A DNA stretch of 64,000 bases from Patiria miniata. Lineage: Eukaryota; Echinodermata; Asteroidea; Valvatida; Asterinidae. The position numbers and the translations under genes were made by a program. Below the pieces are notes generated by a model. It did no database searches. It was not told the DNA's origin and was given only the letters and a program-made list of their open reading frames with translations. The stretch is taken from positions 22,433,334-22,497,333 of the forward strand of contig NW_024037074.1 of NCBI RefSeq assembly GCF_015706575.1, given 5' to 3'. This document shows positions 47,216 through 59,700 of this stretch, one piece after another; positions within the stretch are counted from its first letter, which is position 1; the number at the start of each line of letters is the position of its first letter.

Positions 47216-47518
47216 GACGTACCGCACGCCCTTGCTCTCGCTCGATCGACGGAGCCCGGACACTATTTGGCACCGGACACTATTTGGCATGTATTACATG
47301 CCAAATAGTGTCTGGCGCCTACTGCGCATGCTCAGCGGACACTATTTGGCACCGGACGGTTTTTGGCACGACACCGGTTCATTTAGGGATGTAAGGAACA
47401 AAATATTAGACCGACCAAACTAGTTGGCCATTTATCGGAGGCTACCAGACCTAAGATTCATCAATAGTCGGAATCTTTTGGTCTGGGAACCAGACTAGAA
47501 CAAAGACATTCAAGATTA

Positions 47519-47590
47519 ATGGGGAACCAGTCGGTAGAGCGCCGGAATAGCAATGCGGAGGTCACAGTTCAAACCCCGTTCCAGTCATTT
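47519..47590 (+). repeat. tRNA-like SINE head upstream of gene 3
   Basis: CAGTCGGTAGAGCGCCGG and CACAGTTCAAACCCCG boxes, related to 1010-1080. Confidence 0.5.
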
Positions 47591-47678
47591 TCTTTGCTCA
47601 ACCTTGAGAATTTAGGTCAAAATTTGTGAAATGCAAGTAATAATTAGAACCTCCCGAAACATGTTTCTTTGTGAACAG

Positions 47679-47786
47679 GTTGAATTGCCAGCTAGTTGAG
47701 CGAAATGCGGGCCACCATATGAACTTGAGAGGAATATTGGCATGAGCAGTTTCCATCAACTATCACAATGCCCAATCATGCTGACG
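47679..47786 (+). CDS. Gene 3 exon 1 (CDS 47768-47786)
   Basis: The acceptor is tgtgaacag; start ATG at 47768 (MPNHAD); donor G|GTGAGT in phase 1. The leader differs from genes 1 and 2 by a short insertion and the loss of the MILKG uORF. Confidence 0.65.
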
Positions 47787-50700
47787 GTGAGTTTTAGTAT
47801 TGCACAATTCATGTAGTCACGAATATGGTTAATCAAAGATCAATTAATTCACATTGCAGAAGTCAGCATTTGTGTAGTTGGCTTTATACAACACCTGATG
47901 TACAGGGTGAGTAAAAAAAAAAAAAAACCCAAATGTCGGGACCATTGTTTAAGAGAAGTTCTGCATGTAGCACTTTCAAAATCTAGGATATGAAGGCCAA
48001 ACTCATAAGCTTTCTTTTAGTACAAGAATCATTCAAATCACTCATGTACTTTTCAAGTTACGAAATTTTAAACACAACCCACCGTTTTAAAGTTCTGTCC
48101 ACGGATCACAACAAGGTAAGTGTTCTTTCAGCAAAACGAAAACAAATCACATAGGGATGAGTGTGAATTGTTTTCATTTTGCTGAAAGAATGCACACCTT
48201 TTTTGTGATCCATGGACAAAACTTTAAAACAGTGGTTGTGTTTAAAATTCCGTAACTTGAAAAGTACATGAGTTATTTGAATGGTTCTTATACTAAAAGA
48301 AAGCTTATGAATTGGGCTTTCATATCCTAGATTTTGAAAGTGCGACATGCAGAACTTCACTAAAACAATAGTTCTGGCAGTTGGGTTTAATTTTTTTTTA
48401 CTCACCCTGTAAACATCTCCATCATCCAATTAGCGAGCCACTTTCACCATGCAAAAACTTCTCTTAGGGGGTGGAATCCCCCCTCCCCCCCCCCCCACCC
48501 CTGGCTGTGAGATGGTCAAAATAACCTGGCCCTTCTAGGGTTAAAGGATAGTTGTGTGGACATATATAATCTACTTTTAAATGCTCTTTCTATTTAATAT
48601 CATTTCCTTTAGAATGCGTTTTGTAATTGTAGCCCTATTGGGCGAATTTCAGGACGTAATGTCCCTTTAAACAATTACATTTAAGACTGGATCATTTCTT
48701 TCTTTTTTTTACAGTGAGTGCCTTAGGGAATGAAACATTCCATCTGGCACCTCATGAAATTATTCTTACCATGGAGTACCGAAGTGTGACGTCATTTAGA
48801 ACCAGAAAGTGTAGTGTAAATGAGTGGAGGACGCGCGTGTTGGTTTACGGGCTGAATCACGCGCTAATGTCTTTCACACACATTTTGTGCGTGTGACGTA
48901 TTCACTTTGGTACTCCATTGCACTCATGATCATGCAATCATTATTTGTGTACTTAACCCATGTACTGTATCTGAACCAACAGAGAAGATAGTGAATATCG
49001 CATTGGTTTGGATAGTACTGTTGGCAAGGCCTGTCTCTGCATCTCCTATGCCAAAGGTTACTTCTCCAAGATGTATATCCCCATCGTTTATGAGCAATAC
49101 ATATGGGATGTGGTAGTTGGAGGGAAGCCTATTGTCCACAGTCTCGTCGACTTGTCTAAGTATGTTCTGCATCCGTGTTGTAATGTATCATTTCTCTCTT
49201 TCCCCTTGTATCTTAAGCAACAGAGAATATCGTGAAGATTGTGATTGTCGGGGATGGACGTGTCGGCAAGACCTGTCTCTGCATCTCCTATGCCACGGGT
49301 CACTTCCCAAGGGTCTACGTCCCCACCGTTTTTGACCATAACACGCTGAATGTAGAGATTGGTGGGAAGTCTTTTGCTCACTATCTTGTTGATTGTACTG
49401 GGGTATGTTCTGCTTTCTTTACTGTTTAATCAGGACACGTGGGAGTAGCAGAAGTATTATTGAAACATCTGTGATCTTTAACCAAAATGGCCAAAACAAA
49501 TTTTGGTCTCCCAAAATGTGGGTCCCGAAAATTACGGTGTGGGGTTCGGGGCCCCTGCTTAAGGGCCCAGAACAATTTTTTTTGTGTTCTACGTGCTCTG
49601 CAGTGCGATCTCAGGCAATTTCTGACCACTTTAACAAAATCTTTTTGAGGAAAAGATTGTGGTGTATGCAGTGCCTGCCTTTATTCGAACGTCACTAAAA
49701 AAACAACAACAATTGGGTTTGTTGGGGGGGGCATGATCAATACATTCGCATCAATATAAACTATCGGCAAATGAAACTTGAATTATATTCAATTCCCCGC
49801 CTGGTACTACAAGTTGACACAAAAACGGGAGTGTAACATGGCCTAACAAATGCAAGGTATTTAGAAGTTAGATTTTCACTATTGTGTATGCAGGGAGAAG
49901 ACTATCATCGTCTGAGGCCTCTGTGCTTCCAAGAACGGACATCTTTATGATAGTTTTCTCTGTGGAGATGCGGTCTTCTTTGGAAAGTATAGAAACAGAA
50001 TGGCTACCAGAGGTCCGCCATCACATGCCCAACACTCCAATTCTTCTTGTTGCAACAAAGATAGGCAAGTAATGACAGCTTTACGTGTAATTGTGCTTGT
50101 GGGACTTTTGTTCAGAAAGCAAATCAGCCTAGAATCACTCTATTAACCAGTTGATGTCGGAGGATGTGTAAACACGATCTGGCAATGCCAGGCCTTGAAA
50201 TTGGGAATTTTTAGGGCAAGGCCATTTTGGCCTTGAATGAAGCAAAATTATAGAGGGCACCAAGGCCAGTGAGGAGGGCACAAAGGCCAAAGTAATATCT
50301 GCAGAAGGGGCACAGAGGCCGGCTAAAATAAAAAAAAATGCGCAAATTACATCAACGACTGTGTAGTTTAGGGCCCCTCTTTAGTTTCAATCAAATTTTA
50401 GTCAAAGGTGTTTTATCATTCAAAAATTTACCTTTTCAACCTAAAGCAGGCTTCTCTCAGTTTAAATGAAACCTTTTTTGTAATTTGGAACAATTTTGGG
50501 AGAATAGAAATTACGTTCTTTTGTACGCGGTTTTATTAAGTGGTTGGTGATGAAGTGCGATCGCCATTTTCACGTGCTGCGTTTTCGTTTTGTCGTTGTC
50601 ATCGTCATTTTACCCCCAGATTCCCCTCAAAAAATCGAAACCCTTCCCTCTATCTAAGACCTACATGTACCTTCATGCATGGCATGTCCTTAATGTGAAT

Positions 50701-53700
50701 TAAAAGTTGATTTAATTAACAAACGATCGCCACTTGTATCTTTTGACAATCGGAACACCATGCATGCCATGTGCACGCGTGTTTTGACAAGTACTGAACT
50801 CGTTTGCAAGCACTGAGAAAAAGAAAGTCGGTGATTGCACGTAAGATCTGCCGTACTTACTCCTGCTGGTATGTGTGTGTACGAATACAGACATATACTT
50901 TTGCGGCGGGGGTGTCGCTACTTGAAGTATCAGCACATAGGAACTGGAGATTCAGTTGTCAGTGTGTGTGTACATCGTACATGCATGAACAGTGTATGGG
51001 GAATCGCTGGTGTTTGGCCACGGCCGGCCGTACTACATTGTACTACTGCACGCACGTAATTGATTCAGCGAGATTTTAAGACAACTGATCGGGCTGGCAT
51101 GACGTCGAAATACATTGTCAATGTTTGGAAAAACAACTGAAATCAAGGATTGTAGTGGTTTTATTAGTCTGATGGATGTTTTTGCAAAAAGGGCACGACG
51201 GCCAAGGCAAATATGGGGCAAGGCAAAACTGGCCGTGAAGACAGGGATTTTTTGTGGGGCACCTCAGCCAGTAAGAAGGCAATGACGGCACTGGCCATCG
51301 TGGCTGTCGTTCAATTCAAGCCCTGCAATGCGTATTCGCAGAGGCAGGTGAAGGTTTACACGTAAATCGTCCAGCTTCTCACGTTTTCCTACAAAGTCCT
51401 ACTTCTGTCTTGATTTTGCCTTCCAAACTCCTACTTTTGGCCTTTAAAATGTTGATGCCGGTACTAAGGTCTACTTTTTCTCCTAGGTCTGCTTCAAAAC
51501 CTGGAAACACATTAGTTAATTTTTCAACTTGGCTGGTCTTTCAGAATTTCACCAGCCAATGGAAATAACAATGTTTGTCCACAGGCAAGACACTTTTCTC
51601 TAATATTGTTTCTCTGTGCCTGTGAATCTAATCAAGTGGAATAATTTAAATAATATGTATCTTTAAAAAAATAATAAATAGAGAAATAATTTATATCTTC
51701 TTCTTTACAGACCTTCGTGGGAGTTCCCGTTATGATTGTATCACATTTGAAGAGGGCTCCAACTTGGCGCAGAAACATAACATGGCATATACAGAGACCA
51801 GTGCACTACTCAACACAAATGGTGTGGAGAAACCTGTGAGAAGAAGTCTTTTGGAATTGTACATAACATTAAGGAAATAAATGTGTGCTTGTCCAGTTTT
51901 AAACCCTCTGTTTAAGACCGGTTGGAATCTGGATGCTTCGGGTGGGGTAATTATCAAAATGCAGACTCCAACCGGTCTTAAACATAGTGTTTAATACAGG
52001 CCAAGTGTCATTAGTGTTCAATGTTCTATGAGAAGTTCACTTGAAAATTAATATATGATGACATTTTTACAGACAACACCTGTGCGCGAAATCTGCCCAC
52101 TGTAACAATTTTTGTCTTTTTGGACAAACTTGTTCATATTATGAACTTTACTCAGCCCGAACTCCCTAGGGGGTGTGCATGCAAATTTGTATTAAAATTG
52201 GAGGATTCAGGACTGTTAGGGTACAGTCCATCATTTGCAGCTATCCAAAAAGTAACTGACGTAATTATTGTTGAAAAGCTTACTGGGTTTAAAGATACAC
52301 TCACCCAAAAAGAAAGTCCCCCTTAATACTTTTTTGTCTAACTCAAACACTACTAGGCACATCTTGCTCAAATTACGATGGAATGTATGTAAGGCCGTGG
52401 TGTAACGTAAGTGATATACTGCATTTTTTTTTTCATCGAGTACCGCTGTTCGAGTACGAGTACTTTGTTTTATCGAGTACTATTCGAGTACGAGTACTTT
52501 GATGATGGAGTGCAATTTTGTCACGTGCGAGTACGAGTACTTTGCTGCCCGAGTACGAGTACCCTCATTTTGAGTACGAGTACTTTGACATTCGAGTACG
52601 AGTACGAGTACTCCAAAAAAGTACTTGAGTAGTACTCGAGTACCAATACGAGTACTACAACACTGGAAATTGCACTAAAAGAGTTAGACTTGATACGTAT
52701 TAGTGTCAACCACAAACATGTACATGTACTTGTTGTCTTTACCCAGGCATGCCAGAGGGGTTGCTGCAGTGATCCAGATCCTAGCCCTGAGCCACATCCT
52801 CCTTACGATGAGGAAGTCTTTCATCTGTATTTCTCTGTTCGAAGCAAGTCTTCCTTGGCGAATGTTGAATCGCGATGGATTCCAGAGATCCGCCATGCCA
52901 TGTCTGACATTCCAATCCTTCTAGTTGCAACCAAGATAGGCAAGTGCACTGCAAAAACAGCCTTAAACTATGGGCTTGTAAAGTTTGCATGCAAAGCAGA
53001 AATTCAGTTCATAACTTTACTACCAGCCATTTTGATAATAATAATTATTATTTATATCAGGCTTCCAGTGGTAAAAATGAATCAGCGTATTGTATGCTTT
53101 TGTAAAAGTTCCTGGATGACTGCAATAAAGTACCTGGTTGACTACAATAACATTATTATTGCAGTCATCTGCGCATTTTTGCTGGTTCCCGCTTGATCAA
53201 GAGCATAGAAAGTCACGGTTGTCAACCACTCAACAGAGTGTAGCGCATGCGTATCATCCAACACTGAACACGCCGCGCGTATGCACGCAGCGGGCAGAAT
53301 TAGGCCAGGTTTACGCGCACTGTTGTCAACAATTACAGTGGCAGCTTCAAAACGTTTGATGTAAACGAAAAAGATGTAATGAAGACTTGATTTTCAAAAA
53401 ATACAATTCAAAACACCTTCTTCTTTTCTCCTATTTCGTCAAACTATTTGAAGCTCCCATTGTGATTATTCAGTGTACGTATACCTGGACTGCCGCGTGC
53501 TGCATGGGCGTCCATGTTCGATGGTACAGGGCGCTACGCTCTCTGTTCGCTGGTTGACAACTGTGAGTCTCTAGTATACGCTCTTGATCGTGTTGGAACC
53601 AGCAAAAATGCCTGGATGAGGGCGCACCAGACATTATCAAAAGTAATATTGTCCGCAATCCGAGTACTTTTATTGACATCAAAAGCAAACGATATGCTGA

Positions 53701-56700
53701 TTTATTTTTAACCCCAAAACATTTATGCAACCCTGAAACATTTGCCTTTTTCCAAATAGGTGATTGGTGAATTTTTAGGTTTTGGATATCAGATTAAAGC
53801 TTAAAGGCTAACAGGGGTCATCCCCCCCCCAAAAAAAGAACTCATTCTTTTTTTTCATTTTTAACTGACGTCGCAGTAAAGGCAGGCACTGCGTGCACCA
53901 ACCTCTTTTTCTTGAAAAATTGGGGAAAGTGGTCAGAAATTGCCTCAGATCACAACAGAGCATCTAGAATCCAAAACTTTTTGGGGCCTTGAGCAGGCCC
54001 CAAACCTCATGCCATAATTTTTGGACCCACTTTTTTGGGGGCCTATTTTTTTTTTGTGTTCTGCATCCGCCCTTGTCCCCGTTTACTTGTGACTTCACTT
54101 TTAGCTTAGTGAAATGACTTTTGAATTACTTATGAAAGAACTTGTTGTAGACTCCACTACAACACTGGAATTGCTTATTAGTTGGTGCGAAATTTTGCCA
54201 TAATTGTTTCATCTTATTTACCAACTTCAAAACAAGCAAGCAAAGCATTTTGTTTAAGTTTTGCTTTGTTTTCTTTTGGCAGATGATCCTTGGAGTGCCC
54301 ATCGGAGACGCGTTGTCTCATATGATGAGGGCTTGAAAGTAGCCAAGAAACACAACGTGGGATACACTGAGATGACGGGACTGCTGAACGTAAATCTAAT
54401 AGATTGCTTTCAGAAGGCAGTGAGTACTCTGAAGTTTAAGTCCTCGAAGATGAAATTAAAAAAGGTTCAAATCCATGCAAGTACAGTTCCTTAGAATTTT
54501 GGTGTATTTGGCTTGTTGTGCTGAGAATGTTAATGCTGGTCACACACTTTTTCCCTTGTTTAAGAACAATAAGGCTGTACACTGCATATTTAATATAGGT
54601 CCCGGCCAGTTTTCTTGAAATGTTCATTCACTTCTGAAAATCGGTCATTCGTTTTCGTCTGAATTTGAATGCACATCTTGAATCCCATTTCAATTCAACG
54701 AAAGTTCAATCGTGTTCATTGTCCGTGCATTCTGTTTTGAGAAGCAGACGGCCAATTAAGTTACCTGTGCATACATTTACGCAAGCATACCTTTCCTAAT
54801 TGATTTCAGGTACAGCTAATTTTATTGACGATTAACCCTTACTCTCTGAGGGTAGTTTACTGCATGTCAGTTGGTTATGCCAATGCCCTCCAGCTGCAGT
54901 TTATTGGCAGATAGTTTTATTTAACAGTGAAGGCTCCAATTGGCAGGAGTTGGAGGCCCTGGAGGGTGCCTGATACTGACCAGCTGGGGGCACTCACTTT
55001 GTTATCAGAGGACTCTCATTGTTCTCTGTGGCATGTATTGGAGTGCCTGTCCAGTTACCCTTGAAATGACATGGCAGATATTGGAGGGCCATGCAAAAAA
55101 CATAGGAGATTTTCTTGAGGCACATATTGGCATGCGTTGGAGGGTCTAGTAGGGTAAGGGTTAATGAAAAAGAAACCCTTAATTGAATCTGGTGCCGAAG
55201 GCATTATAACTTAAAGTGAAATAGAACTGTGAATTTTTGAAATTTTAACAGCAACGGAGTGCCCATCTCTCTTTCGTTTATAGCAATTGGGCCAGACTCA
55301 TATGCTGCTGTGGGGGGATCGCCACACCTCCTCCACAGTGTGTCTGTTACCTTCCCAGCATTGAATAATGCCGGTACCCATTTAACACCTGGGTTGAGAG
55401 GAGTAATTGAGGTAAAGTGCCTTACTCAAGGGTACAACACGCATGGCCATGATAGAGCTTGAACTCACAACCTCTCGATCATGAATCCTGTGCTCCACTG
55501 TTAGACCACACGTGCCAAAATCATAGGAATACCACTAGGATTAAAGAATTCCTTCTCCTTGACAGGTTTACATCGCTGATGAGGCAAGCATCGCTGATGA
55601 GGCAAACCAGCCGCAGAAGAAGAGGGGTTTTAGATTCTTTGGTTTTGGGAAGAGGAAGCAAAAAGCCCGCCCAACTGAGCAACTCCCACCTGAGAAACCC
55701 CCACTAGGTGAGAACGGCAAGTAAGAAGACTTGCAAGCAATGTGCACTTTTGATTGCAATTGACCTCAATTCAACATTGCCTGAACTTTCACTGTGAGAT
55801 ATACAAGTTCACCCCTGGTCCATTTCATTGGTGACATAGCATTCGGCCGTTACATTTTAATAGTAAATTTTTTTGTGCACGTAGAATACTTTGTACATGT
55901 CCTTCGCTGATTTTGAACGGACGTGCATGATTGTATAACATAATTAAAATGACATGGAACGGAATTTCACAGAAGAGTAGCACACGAGTGCAACATACAT
56001 GAATGCATATAATTAAAAATTGGACATCCCAGCCCAGTGTAAAGCCAAAAAAATACCCAAATTGTGTGTTCACGGTAATTTGACAACCCTGGATTTGTGT
56101 ATTTCTTATTGTCTCAAGATGAAGCCCCGCGGATTGAAATCCAGACATCAACAATTGCAGGGGACTTAGGCAAGGCGTTGGAGCAATCATCTTACTCTGA
56201 CGTCACCTTCATCATTGAAGGGAAGAGCATCTTGGCTCACAAAGTGGTGCTGTGTAGTGCATCCAACTTCTTCTGCTGTGTCTTTGGCCTGAACCCACCA
56301 GACCAGGTTCGCTGTGTTTTATCTTTCAAACCTGATTTTTTTTGTTAGGAACTTTCTTGAATCCTCCCTAATCTCTGTACATGAACACAATGGCAATGCA
56401 TCTTTGCATCTCTTCAGTTATGGATGGCCGAGCAACCTTTTCAAAATGAAGGCCATCAAACCCCTGTTTCTAAGTTTGCTGAATAAGTGGTGAGTTAAGC
56501 CGTCTGATGAATGCGCTATCGCTGTGGATAGTGCAGTAAAAGGGGATATGCTAGAGATGTTGGTGCATAAACTAGTACTTGATAATGTGGTCCATGAATG
56601 ATTGATCATTCCAGCATTCCAGAGATTTTGTTTATCATCACAAGGCCACACCTACTTTTCCCGATAAGTTTGTCTGATTCATCGGTGTCTAAAAAAGTGA

Positions 56701-59700
56701 GAAGTTGCACTGTTGCATTGGATTATGTGTTGAACAAAATAGTGAGCAGTCGCACTGTTGCAGTAAATTATGTGTTGAATGGGGGGGGGGGAGGAGACAA
56801 ATGGAATATCATGTTTTATGCTTAAATGAATCATTTCAAGGAATTATTTTACTCATTAAAATAATAATTATCTGATGCAAAAACGTACTCAAATCGTAGC
56901 TTGGGCGCTGGCCCTACTTAGCATGGCTTATGCCCATTGCAAGCTGTTTTAAAGTCTTTGAAATTGGATTGCTAGTTTGTGATGAAAAACAAAATCTTTG
57001 GAATGATTAATTGTTCCTGGATATTATGATCATTCGATGTACCACATTAAAAACATATCTAACATACCCCTGTTTAAAGCGCTGTCCTTAGCAACAACAC
57101 ACTCTCGTCAGACAGCTTAACTCACCACTTATTCAGCAAACTTGGAAACAGGGGTTTGTTGGCTTTTCTCAATGGTGCTTGGTGAATGAAAAGAACAATG
57201 ACCTTTAAGATGGAGCCACTTTGACAGTGTTCAAGTTTTACATATTAACCAAATATTTTGGATTGAATTTGTTTTTATACATCTGTAAACAATTCCAATC
57301 AATATGGGCTCCATCACTGATCTCTATATAAAGACTGGATAGCGGCTATCCATACAGCATTCACACAGAAGACTTTGCATATTGACCAATTCGCCCCCAG
57401 TCTCGCGAAGATGGCTGCGTATAATACGAACGTTCAGCGCGTATATAAGCGCGCGTTGTATCAACAGTTGACGCGCACTTTAGTCACGTACACATATTAT
57501 GATGTTCTAAAAGGGACACATTTCCGTAGTGATTATTATTTCCAAAACGCCGAAAAAGTGAACTGCGGCATTAAAAAAGTAAACCACGTCGTTAGAAAAA
57601 TTGTAAACCTTGGTCAGTGGTGGTGGTCAAAATATAAGTCAAGTGAACCGCGATGTTACAAAGAAATCATGCTGTCTATAAAGACAGCGACTTGTCCTGT
57701 GTAGATCACCAGCCGCAGTCTCACCGGTCTCACCAATATGGCGTCAAATTCATTCATTGTGCGGCTCTCTATTCGCTATCCAGTCTTTATACATGTATAG
57801 AGATCAGTGGGCTCCATGCACAAACCGCAGAGGATGCTTTTTCACCACTTTTGAGGGTCCTGTGGATGGGAAACACTGCCCACTGGTACTGGTTTATGTA
57901 ACGTGAAGTACGCACAACTTCTTTTATTCTAAATATACACATTAAAGCCAAATAGTGTCTTCGTGTGAGCATCGGGCGTCCTCGGCCATGTCAGCAATGC
58001 GTCCGAATGTCTCTCCCAGTGGTCTCCCCCAGTGGTCTCCCCCAACTCTCCCTGTTTTGCCATTGATGGGGTACTTGTTTTACATAGCCCATACAAATTT
58101 TTATAGCTTACAAAATAAAGGTATTGATTTTATTTTAATTGTGAAATTTCCTTTGAATAGCATGTTGTGTGTTGCCTTTCTTGTAAGGATACAGGAAGCA
58201 GCTCCAAAGTGTGGAACTTTACCTGGGAGGACATTAACGAGGGCAAGATCGCCGGTCTAGCTGGTATCCTTGATGTAGTGACTCCAGACGGTACCTCATG
58301 TGAGAAACCAAAGACCCAGGTGACAATCAGTGAAGACATCTCTTACAAGACCTTCCGCCATGTCTTGGAATTTCTCTACACAGGTAATGGCAAGACTCTT
58401 ACTGTTAACTGTCTGTTGCATGTTTGCCACTTCATGAAATTGGGCCCAATTTGAGAACATCACAGATCGGAAACACCATGGGAATTGTTCCAAATGAAAA
58501 CACTGTACGTTTCTTATTTGAACCTGCTGTTCCCCTACAGAACATTTCAAACATTCTAAAGATTAAGAAGCTCCCTTACCAATTAGCATTTCTCCCCTCC
58601 TGTTTTTACACCCTCGCTGATATGAAGGTCTACCCAACATCCCAGAGGGAGCAAGTGCAGAGGACATAGTGGCTTTTCAGATGGCATCCAGCACATTCTG
58701 TTTGCCTATGCTTGATAGCGTCATCAAGAACTTGCAGAATGTAGCAGAGTTTCTGAATCCCAGCATCGGGACTTTCCTGAATGACCAGACAGGACAGAGA
58801 GCCAAGCAGTTGTTCCTCAACAGTCAGGAATTGTCCGATATCAGGTTCAAAGTCGAAGGTACATTATCATGATTGCAGGATTTTCTTTCCTAGTCCCTTG
58901 TCCCTTTGTCCCGTGCCATTTCGTTGTCTTAACCCATTAGCCCATTAAACAAACATGTAAAAGTTTACACAGTATTCACTAATGAACCCCTTAGCCCAGG
59001 TTCGACGAAGTATTCATTGCATTACGACTGACGTCCAGGATGAGAATTCTCTACATAAGACCACCCAAAATTTGGACCACATTTTTGTTACATTTTACCT
59101 CGTTATCGACGCTTATTTCACGCCTACATTTTCTATGTGTCCTTCTCTATTGATCCAGGGGTTCAGGAATTCCATATGTGATGCTGACCGACATTAATCA
59201 GGAAAATAAACTCTAAAGCAACGTTAAACTTGTACGAGCTTGTAGTCTTTTTTCATCAATTTTTTTCCCGAGTTGTACGTCATGAACGTGCGCACGAAAG
59301 CGCGCACGCACGCTAGCGCCCTCATTTGTTTAGTTTTGGTTGGAACAGTGACGTCACTCCAGCCAACCGACGTCACGAAAACGCTCAACCAATGACCAAA
59401 GCCGAAATACGTTTCTGGTAACTGGCGCGAAAACACGCTCGGTCATTGGATTAGCGACCGTGCCTTCAAGTAAGTGCGCGTGCGTATGAGGGTGGATACT
59501 AAGCAAATCGCGTGTGCGCACTGCATATTCACAATGCATAGTCTGGCTTCCAGACCAGACGTGATATGAGCACCGAGAATAATTGTCAGGTCTAGGGAAC
59601 CAGACTACACGCTGCACAGACGTACATCATGTACAACTAGAATAGACTCGGCGGTGAGAAACTGATGAAAAGAGTCTACAAACACGTACAAGTTTAACGT

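Larger units (their letters stand above)
44891..47377. mobile_element. 2.5-kb TIR element carrying a satellite of its own terminal motif
   Basis: The 42-bp ends are exact inverses (44891-44932 and 47336-47377), beginning CCGGTGTCGTGCCAAAAACC. The inner part of each end is TGCCAAATAGTGTCCG, repeated singly near 44996-45011 and 47250-47320 and massively at 46200-47215. No transposase ORF. Confidence 0.85.

Noticed and set aside
46191..47290. Minus-strand open frames with GQYLAGEIGH repeats
   Set aside because: They are produced by the CTGCCAAATAxTGTCCGATT satellite. The 200-bp period is not a multiple of three, so the frames shift between units; no start or splice context supports a protein.
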